Below, piece by piece: positions 11,951 to 23,621 of a stretch of DNA of 64,000 nt (its first letter is position 1; every line of letters begins with the position of its first letter). Origin of the DNA: Camellia lanceoleosa (lineage: Eukaryota > Streptophyta > Magnoliopsida > Ericales > Theaceae); NCBI GenBank assembly GCA_025200525.1, contig CM045762.1:128887679-128951678 (forward strand). Direction: 5' to 3'. Made by a program: the position numbers and the translations under genes. Under the pieces are notes generated by a model. The model was not told the DNA's origin and did not search any database. It worked only from the letters and a program-made list of their open reading frames with translations.

Positions 11951-12885
11951 AAGCGGCAACAATTCACCGAAGGGGAAACTAGATAGAAGAAACAAATAGG
12001 GCTAATGGCCGGGTTCTAACAGGTAAAGGATGTAGGTGAGACAAGCTGCTAGATATGGGCCATGGATAAAAGTCACAAATCAAAAAAAAAACTACTAAAG
12101 GCCTAAGGCTACAAAGAGGTACTACACACCAACAAGGTAATAGTTTCAATAGCCTACAAGTGAAAGAAGAGTAGGTTAGCCCATAAGGCCCAACCAGGGA
12201 AAGACAAAGAACCAATGCACTTAGTCTCTCAAGAGTTGGGGTTCAAGTACAAGGTAAAGACTAACTAGATAGATGTCACAGAGAAGAAGAAGGAACCACC
12301 GGAAATAGCTCAGGAAGCACAAAGATGAGATGAGAAAAGAAAAAGGAAAAGGGGTCAAAGAGGCTAGCACACATAGCCTTGAGGTCGAAAGCAGAGTAAT
12401 AAAGTCGATACACCAATGCTTCCTCTAGTCACTATCCCCGCAGCTACTACTTCTACTAACCCCTCACATAGCCACCCTACCAACTACTCACATATACACC
12501 CTCCTAACCCTCACACACCACCCATGTTATCTCTTCCATAACCCCTCAATAGGGAAAAAGGCTAGACCCAAGTTTAGAGAGCCACTAGACAAAAATAGAG
12601 GAAGAAGAGGGTAAGAACTATCCAGTGGAGCATCACAGATTGAATCAACACAGAGTTCTGATGATACTAACCCCAGAAAGAGAAGTGTTTCACCTCATCA
12701 CCTCAGAATGGTGGATGGAGGAAGTAAGCATGAGGATCCAACCATGGAGGCAGATAGAAGCACGTCAGGGGAGACATTATGTCTCAATAACTCCCTCATG
12801 ATCAATGGAAATTAATCATAGCAGAGCAAGGGGATTTTTGGACTTTCCAGCCCAGTCCCCTCTTTCCTAACTCAATCGGTCAAGT

Positions 12886-15800
12886 ATGGATTTCTTGATT
12901 TGGAAGTGCAGAGGAGCAGGTAACAAACGTTTTAAGAGGAATATGAGAGAATTAGTTCAGATTCACAAGTCGGATTTATTAGTTCTTATGGAGACCAAAG
13001 TGGAGTTTAGTTCTATGGGCATGTTCTTCAATAGAATGGGGTTTACCACTTCAGCGCATGTGGACCCTATTAGCAGGAGTGGGGAATCGATGGTTTGGAA
13101 CCCCAAAGGTTGTGAATGTTCAAGTCACTAAAGCAAGTTCTCAACTAATAATCATAGAGTCTCTAGGCAAAATTACTATGATCGGATATTGTCACCGCCT
13201 ATGCAAGCCCTAACACCAACAAGAGGGCCGAATCGGGCAAACTCTTGAAGATACCGTCAATCCATGTCCGAGCTTTGCTATAGTCAGATTTCAATGATTT
13301 TGCTACTCGACAGAGAGAAGAGAAGCTTGTTGGGGGTCAAACCAAAGCCGAGCTGTGACCAGAGAAGAACTAAAAATTCTGGATAGAATGAACAACCGCA
13401 ACTTGATGGATTTGGGATGTACTGGCCTAGGTTAACTTGGACAAACAATGTGAAAGGTGGGCAAATACCATGGTAAGGTTAGATAGAGCTATGTGGAATA
13501 TAGAATAGAGGTCTACCTTCATGAAGGATTGGTTCAAAATCTTCCTCGCACTCTACTCGATCATTCACCGATGATTTTCACCCAAGGTAAGGCTTCTTCT
13601 CCTAGAGGTAACTCTTTAAATTTATGGTTGCTTGGATTTCTTATACCGACTTTCAACTGGGTGGAGAGCAATTGGGTTAACTCACCTCCCTCTTATGGAT
13701 AAATCGGAGAAACTAGCTTGTAAGGCTAGTGATTGGAATAAAGATAAGTTTGGAAATATTTTCTAAATAAGAGGTGGTTAATAGGAGGATTGAAGGTATT
13801 CAAATCCCAAAATTATAATTATTCCCACAACCTCCACCTCCTCAAGATGGATCTCATTGAGCAAGACAATAAAATCCTCTATCAAGAGAAGCTACCGTGG
13901 TTTCAAAAGTCTAGATCCAACTAGATTACCCAAGGATAGAAACACTGTTCTTCCGCTTTTCCACCTTGACCAAAAGGAGGAAATGTAAAATTAGGACTCA
14001 AGAATGAGAGTGGTATTTGGATTGATAACATTGATGCTTTGAAATCCATGATTTTTATTATTTTGTGGAACACTTTAGAGTACTCTAACTATCCAACCGG
14101 ATCATTGAATAACCTCACTCTTGATGTGATTAGGCAGAGGATAATGATGAGTTGTCCGAGAGATCACTAGGAATGAAATATGGAGGGTTGGGAAAACATT
14201 AAGGCCTTCAAAGCCCCGGCCGAGATGGTTTCCAAGCTATTTCTATCATACCTATTGGGAGACTGCTGGTCCCACTGTGTGTGAGTTTGTCAAAAATTGC
14301 TTGCTACCAAATCCATATGCCACCGCATCAATAGAACTCTTATTGCTCTTATTCCCAAAATTGAGAACCGTGGAGACTATCAAATAGTTCTCGCCCCATA
14401 AGCCTCAGAATGTGTCCTATAAAAATCATTTCCAAAATCCTTGTTGGGTGAATCAAACCACTCTTGAATAAAAATTGTTAGCCCCAACTAGTGTAGCTTT
14501 GTTCCCGTAGATTCATTTAATGACAATATCATTATAACCCAAGAGACCATTCATACCTTAAAACATAAAAAAAGGAAACTTTGGGGAATGATACTGAAGA
14601 TTGATTTGTAAAAAGTTTGTGATAACATATCTTGGGACTTCCTTGAACATACTTTGAGGGAGTTAAAGTTCCAGAATAGCTTCATTGAGCTTGTGATGTG
14701 TTGTGTCACTTCTGTTTCTACTGTTGTATTGTGGAATGGTGAACCCTTGCCAGATTTTAAACCTACAAGGGGGTTGAGACAGGGTGACCCCCTCTCCTCC
14801 TATTTATTTGTGTTGTGTATGGAAAGGCTATCTAATATGATCAGATCCAAGGCCGAGAATAAGGTGTGGAAAGGGGTTCAAGTTGCTAAGGGTGACCATG
14901 CCCCGATACACTTATTCTTTGCTGATGATCTAATGTTTTTTGCTAAAGCTAATATGAATAATTGTGATACAATTATGAATGTCATGAATGAGTTTTGTGA
15001 GATCTCTGGTTTGAAAGTCAATGCCCATAAATCCAAATTGTATGTTTTCCCTAACACTAATAGAAGGAATGCTAGAGAGATGAGTTTCAAATGTGGCATT
15101 CCTTTGACTGATGATTTGGGAAAATACCTTAGAGTTACCCTTATTCATGGTAGAGTGAATAGAGGGTACTTCAACACAAAATTGTAAAAAATGCAAAAGA
15201 GGCTAGCTGGTTGGAAAACTAGTGTGCTATCGTTAGCAGGTAGAACAACACCCATTCAATCCATGTTTCGCTATTCGCATACACAATGCAGACTATGGAT
15301 GTGCCCATTAAAGTGTGTAATGACATTGACAGACTCAACAGGAATTTTCTGTGGGGTGACACCCTGGAAAAAAGGAAAATGCATTTAGTCAAATGGGAAC
15401 AAAGTTTGCTATTTAAAAACTGGGTGGATTTGGGATTAGGAAAAACCGTAAATCAAAACTTGGCTTTACTTTACTAAGTTGAGTTGGAAACCGATTTGTG
15501 AAGAAGGTGCCTTGTGGAAAGATGTCCTTAAGAATAAATATCTTAAGACAACAAACTTGAATGGTTGGCCTAGAAATAGGCTTGCTTCTCATGTGTGGAG
15601 GGCATTTGAAACCGTAAACACCTTGAGGAAAGGTGAAATGGGAGATTAGTAATGGTAAGAATGTGGATTTGTGGAGGGACCGGTGGTGTGGTGATAAGCC
15701 ATTTGTTGAGTTTGTTCCTCACTCGCAAAATCAACTTGTTGGTACTAAAAATGTTTCAATGCAATAACCGTTAATGAGCAAGAAGATTGGGATGTGATGA

Positions 15801-16420
15801 AAGTTAACGAACTTCCATCTTGTGTTTCATCACTTATCCTTAATTTACCTCCTCTTAATGCTAATGTTGATTCACCTATTTGGAAAGGTCCAGTGATAGA
15901 AAGTTCTCACCTCTAATGCCTACAAGATCATTTATGGTAACTTAAGACCGAGGAAGACCGGAGTTGATGTGGAATATACTACCACGTAAACTTAAAAGCT
16001 CAGGATTGTTATGCATGGTAAAGTCTTAACTAATCGCTTGAGAGAGAAAAGGGGTGGTTTTTCAGATCCTAGTCTGCCCCAAATGTAATGAGGTGGAAGA
16101 CATGAACCATCTATTTCAAACTTGCTACAAAGCTAAAGTTGTTTGGTTAGCTATGTTTGGTAGGTCTTGGTATATTGCCATGATTCAAGAACCTATCTTG
16201 GATTGGCATATCTCCAATTCTAGAAATAAAACTCACTTTAATGCTCAAACCACTTGGTATACTATTTTGTTGTCTGCCTTTCAAGAATATGGAAAAAGAG
16301 AAATCAAAAAAATTTCAACAAATTGTGGTTTTAGCCGTGACGGTAAAACTTATTTGGAGCTATGCAAAGAGATCAACCAAGCCTTTAACATGGCCATTGT
16401 TAATGCTAGACCAAACTTTT
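12886..16420 (+). pseudogene. LINE ORF2: endonuclease and reverse transcriptase (block A copy)
   Basis: Starts with an APE-type endonuclease whose opening motif reads WKCRGAGN where active elements usually have Asn in place of Lys. A METK motif follows, with an FNDFA remnant near 13290. The reverse transcriptase core lies at about 14160-15190, with its longest open piece at 14654-15187 (177 residues). It contains LRQGDPLSSYLF and the catalytic FADD (about 14918-14929). A zf-RVT region (C-x2-C...H-x4-C) is at 16070-16125. This multifunctional enzyme would nick target DNA and copy LINE RNA. It is broken by many indels, so an inactive copy as written. Confidence 0.85.
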
Positions 16421-16449
16421 AACCGTTAAGTAGTTTTTCCCTACATGTA

Positions 16450-16960
16450 GGATTACATTAAACACAAATGGCTATATAGGAAGCTAGGAGGTAATGGTGG
16501 CTTTGGAGGATTATTTAGGAGATGAAGGGAACATGGTCAGGTGGCTACTATGGTAGAATATCTCATGGTACAAGTCTAGAAAATGAACTTTGGGGCCATC
16601 TATGAAGGTCTAACAGCTCATACAAAGAGGATAGACCAAAATCATAATTGAGACGACGTTGTGCAAGCTATGAAGTCATGCTGGAGGAGGAAACAGAGGC
16701 AAACTCGCTATACAAAGGTCTCTTAGAAGATGCCAAGATTATCATGAGAGACTGTGAATGCACCAGGCAAAGATGTATTCAAAGAGGGAAATCGTGTGTT
16801 GATGCACTTGCAAAACTTGGAGTCGAACAACTAGAAGATATCCTAGTCGGAATGAGCCACCTACGAGATCCCGAGTCTGCTTGTTGGGCGTATATCACTC
16901 CAGAGCTAGGGAAAGGGCTTAGGCCTTTGTTTTTTGTTTTATTTCCGATGTACCTAAAAA
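16450..16960 (+). pseudogene. LINE C-terminal RNase H-like domain (RVT_3)
   Basis: Pieces in two or more frames read GGFGGLFR, then ELWAIYEGL-like, then an ETD/DVVQAM-like strand, then a CVDALAKLG helix near 16795-16835, the order expected of the RNase H-like domain at the end of plant LINE ORF2. It would degrade RNA in RNA-DNA hybrids. The frame is interrupted, and the longest open piece is 16648-16977. It lies inside the target-site duplication and so belongs to this LINE. The block B equivalent is beyond the window. Confidence 0.7.
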
Positions 16961-16961
16961 A

Positions 16962-16979
16962 AACAATACTGCATTAATA
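16962..16979. repeat. 3' target-site duplication of the LINE
   Basis: AACAATACTGCATTAATA directly after the A-rich tail; matches the 5' copy at 10872-10889 except at CTG. Confidence 0.92.
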
Positions 16980-17082
16980 ATTTTAATTCTACACTAAACA
17001 TCACTGCTAAAAGGATATAGATGAAATATCATTTTGTCTTACAAAATTTTACGTGTTTTTTAAATTGACATTCAGATTTCAA

Positions 17083-17393
17083 TTAATATTAATTTTACAC
17101 CCAAACTTTTGAAATTTTGATCAATTTGACCACTGCCATCACATGCCGTCTCAGAATTGACTTTAATGTACTAATGTGGCATCAAAGTTCATTTGAAATT
17201 TTATTTTACCTTCCAAATTATACTTAAAATTAATTTGCCCTCAAATTAAAAAATCAATTTGCCCTCAAATTATACCTTAAAATCAATTTACTCTTCCACG
17301 CCAAAGACATTCTATCTAATTATTGATTTAAATGTGACGACAGAATCAAATCGATCAAAATTTTAAAAATTTAGATGTAAAATTAATATTAAT
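17083..17393. mobile_element. MITE-like inverted repeat
   Basis: Left arm 17083-17127 (TTAATATTAATTTTACAYC...) and right arm 17348-17393 are imperfect reverse complements over about 45 bases, with weaker pairing continuing outward to about 17060 and 17415. The loop is about 220 bases and AT-rich. Consistent with a foldback or Mutator-type MITE. No target duplication was assigned. Confidence 0.55.
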
Positions 17394-17419
17394 CAAAATT
17401 TAACAATTAAATTAAAAAT

Positions 17420-17770
17420 GATTATTGTTGGGGTCCACATCAAATCACACCACAAATGATCGTTGAACTCTATTGCCTAAGTCAAGTTGTTATATACATT
17501 GATCGCTACTTGATTAACAATTTAACTCTTGTTTCAATAAAAATTTTAAAAAGAAAAAGAAAAAAGAAAATGCATCAAATATATTTGATCATATATATTC
17601 CTAAGATTTAAGGACCTAATTTTGTAACATTCCTTATGTCAGGTATGTAGTTTGATAAATTGTAGTGTTGTTAATGGATATTAGGCCCCTGCTTTGTTTT
17701 GGGGTGTAGAGGTGGATAGGATTAGGATGGAGGTAGGGCCCATTTAGTGTTGTGTTTGTTTGTAAAGTTG
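17420..17770. other. AT-rich spacer
   Basis: No recognisable gene or element end was seen in this stretch. Confidence 0.4.
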
Positions 17771-18160
17771 TAATACAAGAAAACAGGGCAAAAAACACGT
17801 TAAAGCTTTTATGACGGTTAAGCGTTGCCCCCCGTCGCGAAAAAATGGGTTTTTGCAACGGCGCATTAAACCGTCGCAAAAAAAAGAGTTTTAGCTTACC
17901 TGTTTGACCGTCAGAATTAAACTACACGGTGGTGTAATAAATGCGAAGTATTAGCGACGGTGTTTTTGTACCGTCAGAAAAAAAAATTATTTTGAGATTT
18001 CAAGCATAAGTTTGTCAGTCAAGAATATTCAAATAATTTATATGGCAAATGTCCGTCGCAAAAAAGGCATATCAAAACGGCGTCGGTTTACCTATAATTA
18101 TTTATCATTTGTGACTTGTAAAACTTATCGTCGCAAAGTTAAAAAAAATTTGCCCCGCTC
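17771..18160 (+). mobile_element. CACTA-like terminal fragment with CCGTCGCAAAA repeats
   Basis: Begins near ATACAAGAAAACAGGG, similar to the CACTACAAGAAAA terminus of many plant CACTA elements but with the first bases altered. It carries at least six CCGTCGCAAAA/GCGACGG-type motifs in both orientations, the same motif class as the right end of the element at 4851-7435. I could not find the other terminus, so it is a fragment or an element whose other end is diverged. Confidence 0.5.
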
Positions 18161-18907
18161 TTCCCTTTTATCTTGCCACTCGATCATTTGGATCGAAATC
18201 CCTAATTGTTTGAAACAAAATTTTTTCCCCCAAAATCCCCAAACGAGCGATTTAATCCATGCTAACGGCTCTCTCGACGAACGATTTAACCATGAAAGAA
18301 AGGAAAGAGCAGGCCGGCGATGACTTAAACCTACTCAAATAAGATGCTCTCTCTCTCTACTTAGTCGCCATATCTTTTGTCATTTGGGCCACCGATTTTT
18401 CAAAAATTTGTTGAGTTGAACTGCTGGTGGCTTTATTTATTTATTTTTATTTATTTATTATTTTGTTATTTTGTTTGAATATGTTGGTGGCTTATTCTCG
18501 TTTGAATCATTAGTGCCTCCCTCTTCACTTGCCCACTAAGTGTTTAATAGAATGCTTTTGGAGTTTGGAGTGGCTCTATTAGCGTAATGATATACACACA
18601 TTATAAATTGCACCAAAAATATTTTAATGTAAACATCTGAGTTCAACATGATTGAGTTATTACCAAGTTAACAAGCAAACTAACATTGATTATGAGAATT
18701 TAAAAAAAAAATAAATTAACTAAAAATTAAAAACTAATTTAATCAGTTTTGATCTAGTAAAAGATATTTCCACCCAAAGAAGAGAACCATATGAAAGCCA
18801 CTCATTCAATTAATTTGCTTTTGTGACATATTCCTTTATCTACTAATTGAAAATGTTAATCTTATTTTTTTTCAATTTTATCTTTCCTTATGCCTCATGT
18901 TATAATT

Positions 18908-18926
18908 TATTATTATTACTATTATT

Positions 18927-18979
<53 letters not shown>
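18908..18979. repeat. (ATT)n(GTT)n microsatellite
   Basis: About 20 ATT units with one interruption grading into about 17 TTG units. It produces a spurious poly-Thr open frame on the minus strand. Confidence 0.95.
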
Positions 18980-21091
18980 AAATAGAAAAACAATAATTAT
19001 AGACATTATCAAATGCTTACTATACTCAATGATGCATTTGTTTTTCCATACAAAATTTGAAAGACTCTTGGAAGGACACCCTTTAAAATGACTTACTTTA
19101 ATTTTTAAAAACAATTATATAGTAGCCTTTAAGACTCTACATATGTACAGAATAAAAATTCCTCGAAATAATTGAGCTCTATAACTTGATAATTATTCAT
19201 AAGGAATTTTTAGAAGACATGATAATTAGAAATTAGAGAGGGAAGGGGCTTAATCCCTAACTTGAGCTTTATATAAGATCTTAAAATTGAGCTTATATGA
19301 CTTGTTCAAAATTATTATTAAAAAATTCTAAATAAAATATTTAGGCAAACTCTATAAAATAGTAGGTCATGATTTCTAAGAAAAAATAAATAAAGTTGAG
19401 CTACATTAGTATACACACTTTTAATTTTGCATGCTATGCTCAATTATAGGAAGAAAGTGCAAGACATTACCAGGAGATATGACTCTATGGGCCAATAAAT
19501 CTGCTTTGTGGGGGCCAAAAACCCATAGATAAGTCATTCACCAACTCCATCAAATCAAATAACAACTTGTTTACATAGCTTTTGGAACACAAAATGATTT
19601 ACATGAGACATAATATAGGTGGCTCCACTATTTGTTTCATCAACTCAAGAACAAAACATGAACACTCCAGAAAGAGAAAATTGAACACTTAGGGGCATAA
19701 TTCCAAGTGTCTCAATAAAGAGAACAAAAGATCGATAATTGTTCTATGAGATTAAATGTGATCATTTAATAATTTTGAAATATTAATATAAGATTATTCT
19801 ATGTGGAAAATGTCAAAAAATAATAATATAGGACAATAATGACCCAATCTTTTATTGTAAATAATTTTTGAGACAATATATGATTAGTGTGTTTTTGTAT
19901 AACTCATCTATCAAGTTTATAAATAATGCCGTGATAAGCATTATGGAATACTAATTAATTTGGAGAATTCTAATTGCACACATCCATTTATCATATGCAT
20001 CATTAGTTATGTCATTTTTTTTTTTTAGTTATGATGAAATTTATCTTCGCTAATTGGTGATATTATTTTTAGTTAAAAACTTATAAGTATCTTTTAAAGC
20101 AGTGCTTTCTCATGTGGTGTTTGCATATGATTTATTTATTTTTTTAGTTATGACCTCGTAAAGTATGTAAAATTATATCATTTTTTTTCTTCAATTAATT
20201 GATCTCACGGTTGTTGTATAAGTATTTTCATTTTTATGTTCTCCCATCAAATCCGTAAATAACTGAACTCAGATAAGACCACTCTACCCATTTGAGAGAA
20301 ATTGGATTTGATAGGTATCATATAGTACAAGAATATGCAGGTATTATAGTTAGAGTTACTTTTGATGAGATATTTTTGTGATGTGTGTCAAAAGATGATG
20401 GATAAGAGTTGGATTGATTTGCCAAATAGATGTCGAGTTTAATACATTATTAATGGGATTAATGAATTCTTTTGTGTTCGCCACACCAATATAGGGGTCT
20501 GGAAGGTTCATGGATCGGGCTTGTCCGTAGAGAAAGTGTGAGAATCGATACCATCTTGTAATGAGAGGTGTGGCAATGGAGCATCTCGATTTGAAATGGT
20601 TTTTAAAAAATACAAAACATTAGATTTCTAAATCATGGGGAATCTTACGATTCCCAGATGGTAATCTCCAGAGAATGAAACATTGAAGCTAATTTAGACA
20701 TTGGGGATGATATGGTTGGAATGATACAAGGCTTTTGGGAAATCCACATGCCTGGCACAAAGTGTCGAGAGTAATGGTCCACAGTGGGCCCGATCCCCAT
20801 GCATCCGAACCCCAGCTCGGTCCAATGCGTAGACCGGCAAAGTATTTCAAACTTGAAAAATGCACAAAGTGAATTGTATCCTGCTGTCGAAGTTTACATC
20901 TTTGTTATTCATTGTCTGGACTTACATTCAAGGTGCGCGAATCGCTGGCGATGTACGTAAGTCTTCATGGACATGCCGCTTGAGTTATTGAATGAGTATG
21001 CGTCTTGGCTGCGTGAAACTCCCGACTTACATGGTAAAGCTTCAAAAGGTCAAGCAACAGACGGCGCTTCACGATGAGGACGGGGATGGCA
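18980..21091. other. AT-rich spacer, no gene recognised
   Basis: Numerous stops in all frames. Between about 20400 and 21090 the base composition becomes less AT-rich, but I recognise no domain. This is unique sequence in the window. Confidence 0.4.
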
Positions 21092-23468
21092 TGTAATAAC
21101 CCTTACTTTACTTGTAAATCATGCTTGCAGGCTGTATTTACATGATCTTGTCTTGTTGTTGCATTTACTAAACCTTGATTTGTTTCAAGATATGTTGTCA
21201 GGCTTGCTTTGTATGCCTGCCTCGCTTGGTGTGAGTTTAGAATGAGGTCATCTTATTCCGGTTACACCTTTTGAACTTCTTACACCTAGGACCATCTTGA
21301 ACCCCTTTGCTGGACCTCCACCTCAACTCCCCAACATAAGTTGGTCGAGATGTCAGATATCTGTTCTAGGTAAGTTCATCACCAAGGTCTAGGATGTGGT
21401 GTTATCAAGGCTTTGAGGATGTTATAAATTAAAGTGGATCTTGGTCCTCGGACTAGTAAGTATGAGCTTGACCGACCGCAAGCGTGGCACATCCAGTGCC
21501 GAGGTGGCACATTTAGGCCAAGTGTTGTCCATATCCTAGCTTCGAGATCATTGAGAGACCCTTTACTTGCTCAAGCTTTGTCTCTAGCCGAGATCACTGT
21601 CATCAAGTGCCCATGTCACCTCATTTGTTGCTTACACTTTGTCATGCTCTTGTCTTATTTGGAATCCAACACTCTTTTGAGGAGATCCAACCACCATGCA
21701 CGCGGTCCAAGCAAAGGGTTGAAGTCACCGGCAGAGTTAGCAAAACATACTATTTGTGTCATATCTCTTTGCATGGTAGAGAGAGAAGTTTCAGGAAGAG
21801 GGTAGGAAGAAGCAGGAGAGGAGAGCTAGATCCTGGGCAAGCTTGGACCTTGTAGGAGTTTGAGCCGCTTAATCCGTGCAGGTTTTAGGCAGTTAGAAAT
21901 CTGATTTACTTCTTGTTATTCTTTATGTTGATCCTGACAGACATTGCATTGATCTAGCATGGATTCATGAGCTATAAAAACATTTAAAGCTTGCTTTTAG
22001 AAAGAGAAATGATGTTCTTGTGTTCTTGAGATAAAAAACCATGGTTTTGATCCGAAAGTTTGTAACAAGTTCCATGTTTTGTGTTTGTTTCCATGAAATC
22101 TTCAAGTATGGGTACTTAGGTCCATAAGTTTTCAAACTCATCTCTATGAAAACTCAGATTTTAATAAAGAAGTTATGAATTCTAGTATCTATGCTCTTCT
22201 TGTGTTTCAAGGAGGGAAACCCAAATTTCCCTCAAACTTCATTTCCTTAGAATGTGGTCGCTAGAACACACCTCTGCTTAAGAGGTGTGGGACCTCACTT
22301 TTATATGTTTAAAATTCCAAGATGTTTTCTCGAAATGGAAAAGTGCAGCGGTTGTAACTCCTCAAAGATGTTTTGCTTGTACTTGACTTGGACTTTGGAA
22401 AGAAATGCCGAGATCCTTTCCGGCATTATGTGTGTGTGCTTGTTTTATGGATACCATATGTGTCCATCTTTAAGCATCTTCACCTTGTCTATTGAAACGC
22501 TGTTAATGGGATTTATTATATGCTTGTAGGCCTTTGGATCCTGCTTGTAATTCCTACACCAAGATCTGGCTGTCCATGTATAGTATTTTTTACTAAAGTT
22601 ATGTTATAAAGTTTTGATAAAGCTGTGCTTGCTTTTGGAAAAGCATTTGATCAAGTATGAATGATTATCCTTCACTTTCCTTGTATCAAGTATTATGACG
22701 AGCTGTTTTGATGACATTCTTGAAAGTCCTAGTGCTAGGACTATAATGCAACCGCATTCTTTGATTTGGAAAGTCCTTAAAGTGCCGGGGACTCATAGCT
22801 GCAATCGCACCTTTGTTTTGCCAATCGGCTACCTTCTCGTGGGTTTATGGTTTGGTCCGGGTAACGCCACTTTTCCATTAGTATTGATGCTAGTAAGCAT
22901 CCCTTAGCATTTGAAAAACTTGATACATGGACCTCGGGTTCAATCCCCCGATTTTGTATAAGTTTCATATGTATTGTAGAAAAGAAATCACATTATCTAT
23001 GCATAAAACCTTTATTAATCGTATCATTCAATCGAAAGTATCCAAGCTCACCCCTCTATATATATATGTAGGTGATTTGTTACGAAAGGTGAAGGCAATG
23101 ACGCCTAGGGATGATTGCTTGCAGTAAAGATGTTTTTGATCCATGTTTTGTAGCATCTGGAAGATTACGTTTTTGGCTTGTAGTTACTTTCTTGTATATG
23201 TCGGCTTCGAGTAGTTTTTGCTCAAGATGTATTTGTACTTTATTTTATTGTATCCAAGTTGTAAACTATATTAAGAGTGTATGCACTCTCATTTGATCTA
23301 TGCACAACCTTATGGACCAATTAGATTTAAATATATCAAGCTCCGCGACTTGTAAGCCCCATATGTATAATTGATTGTGTGTAACCTTTTGTAAGTTGGC
23401 CTTGCAATCTTAACATTAGCCATCTTCAGCATCTATCTTCTACTAGGGGCGGAATGGGGTCGGATAGA
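21092..23468 (+). repeat. 5' LTR of the outer Gypsy
   Basis: About 2.38 kb, colinear with 37731-40226 throughout (shared blocks include the TTACATGATCTTGTCTT segment near the start and a CTCTATATATATATGTAGGTGA segment near 23060). Many short indels separate the two LTRs. Carries one copy of the AATCGCACC-containing unit that is tandemly repeated in the 3' LTR. Confidence 0.85.
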
Positions 23469-23469
23469 T

Positions 23470-23481
23470 TGGTATCGAGCA
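23470..23481 (+). promoter_or_regulatory. Primer-binding site (tRNA-iMet type)
   Basis: TGGTATCGAGC at the inner edge of the 5' LTR. The canonical plant site is TGGTATCAGAGC, so the CAG context has lost a base, matching the error pattern between blocks A and B. Confidence 0.7.
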
Positions 23482-23621
23482 ACGTTCCTTGCGGTAGTAC
23501 TATTCACACACTTTGGAGTCCTAAAGAGCATAGGATGTCCCTGAATGACGTTAGGATTGCATCGTATTGCTTGCTACTTGGACAAGCAGGTGTGCATCAT
23601 TTTCGCATGATCATTGTTACT

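Larger units (their letters stand above)
1..15780 (+). repeat. Block A of a large direct duplication (partner 48037-64000)
   Basis: Colinear, same-orientation copy of 48037-64000. All insertions are shared: Copia LTR, RNase H-like fragment, CACTA, Gypsy LTR, Copia-like solo LTR, MITE and LINE. Block A is about 180 bases shorter over the same span because of many small deletions. Some stretches (for example about 560-1350 and the exon at 6844-6987) are essentially identical, while others differ every 10-30 bases, mostly at CTG/CAG, CG and G/C runs. Both ends of the match are set by the window, so the true unit may be larger. It may be a real segmental duplication or a second haplotype or uncorrected contig placed in tandem. 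Confidence 0.97.
10890..16961 (+). mobile_element. Full-length L1-type LINE (block A copy)
   Basis: About 6.07 kb, flanked by an 18-bp target-site duplication and ending in a short A-rich tail (16955-16963). This defines both ends of a complete insertion. It has ORF1 (nucleic-acid-binding, DUF4283 plus zinc knuckle) and ORF2 (APE-type endonuclease, reverse transcriptase, zf-RVT, and a C-terminal RNase H-like domain). This is the common domain order of plant L1 LINEs. Both ORFs are frame-broken many times as written; several breaks vanish in block B. Duplicated with the whole block. Confidence 0.9.

Noticed and set aside
1..16979. Cytosine deamination or RIP-like mutation as the cause of block A differences
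   Set aside because: Deamination would give CTG to TTG and CAG to CAA. The observed changes are CTG to TCG, ACAG to ACGT, small deletions and G/C run shortening.
18012..18323. 103-codon open frame
   Set aside because: It overlaps CACTA-like subterminal repeats and shows no domain or typical protein composition.
18878..19114. 78-codon poly-Thr open frame
   Set aside because: Translation of the (TTG)n/(ATT)n microsatellite.
20400..21091. Possible coding remnant before the outer Gypsy
   Set aside because: Base composition is more balanced than its surroundings, but I could not find any recognisable motif in any frame.
21434..21855. Two overlapping open frames (123 and 82 codons)
   Set aside because: They lie inside the outer Gypsy 5' LTR, and the matching part of the other LTR does not keep them open.
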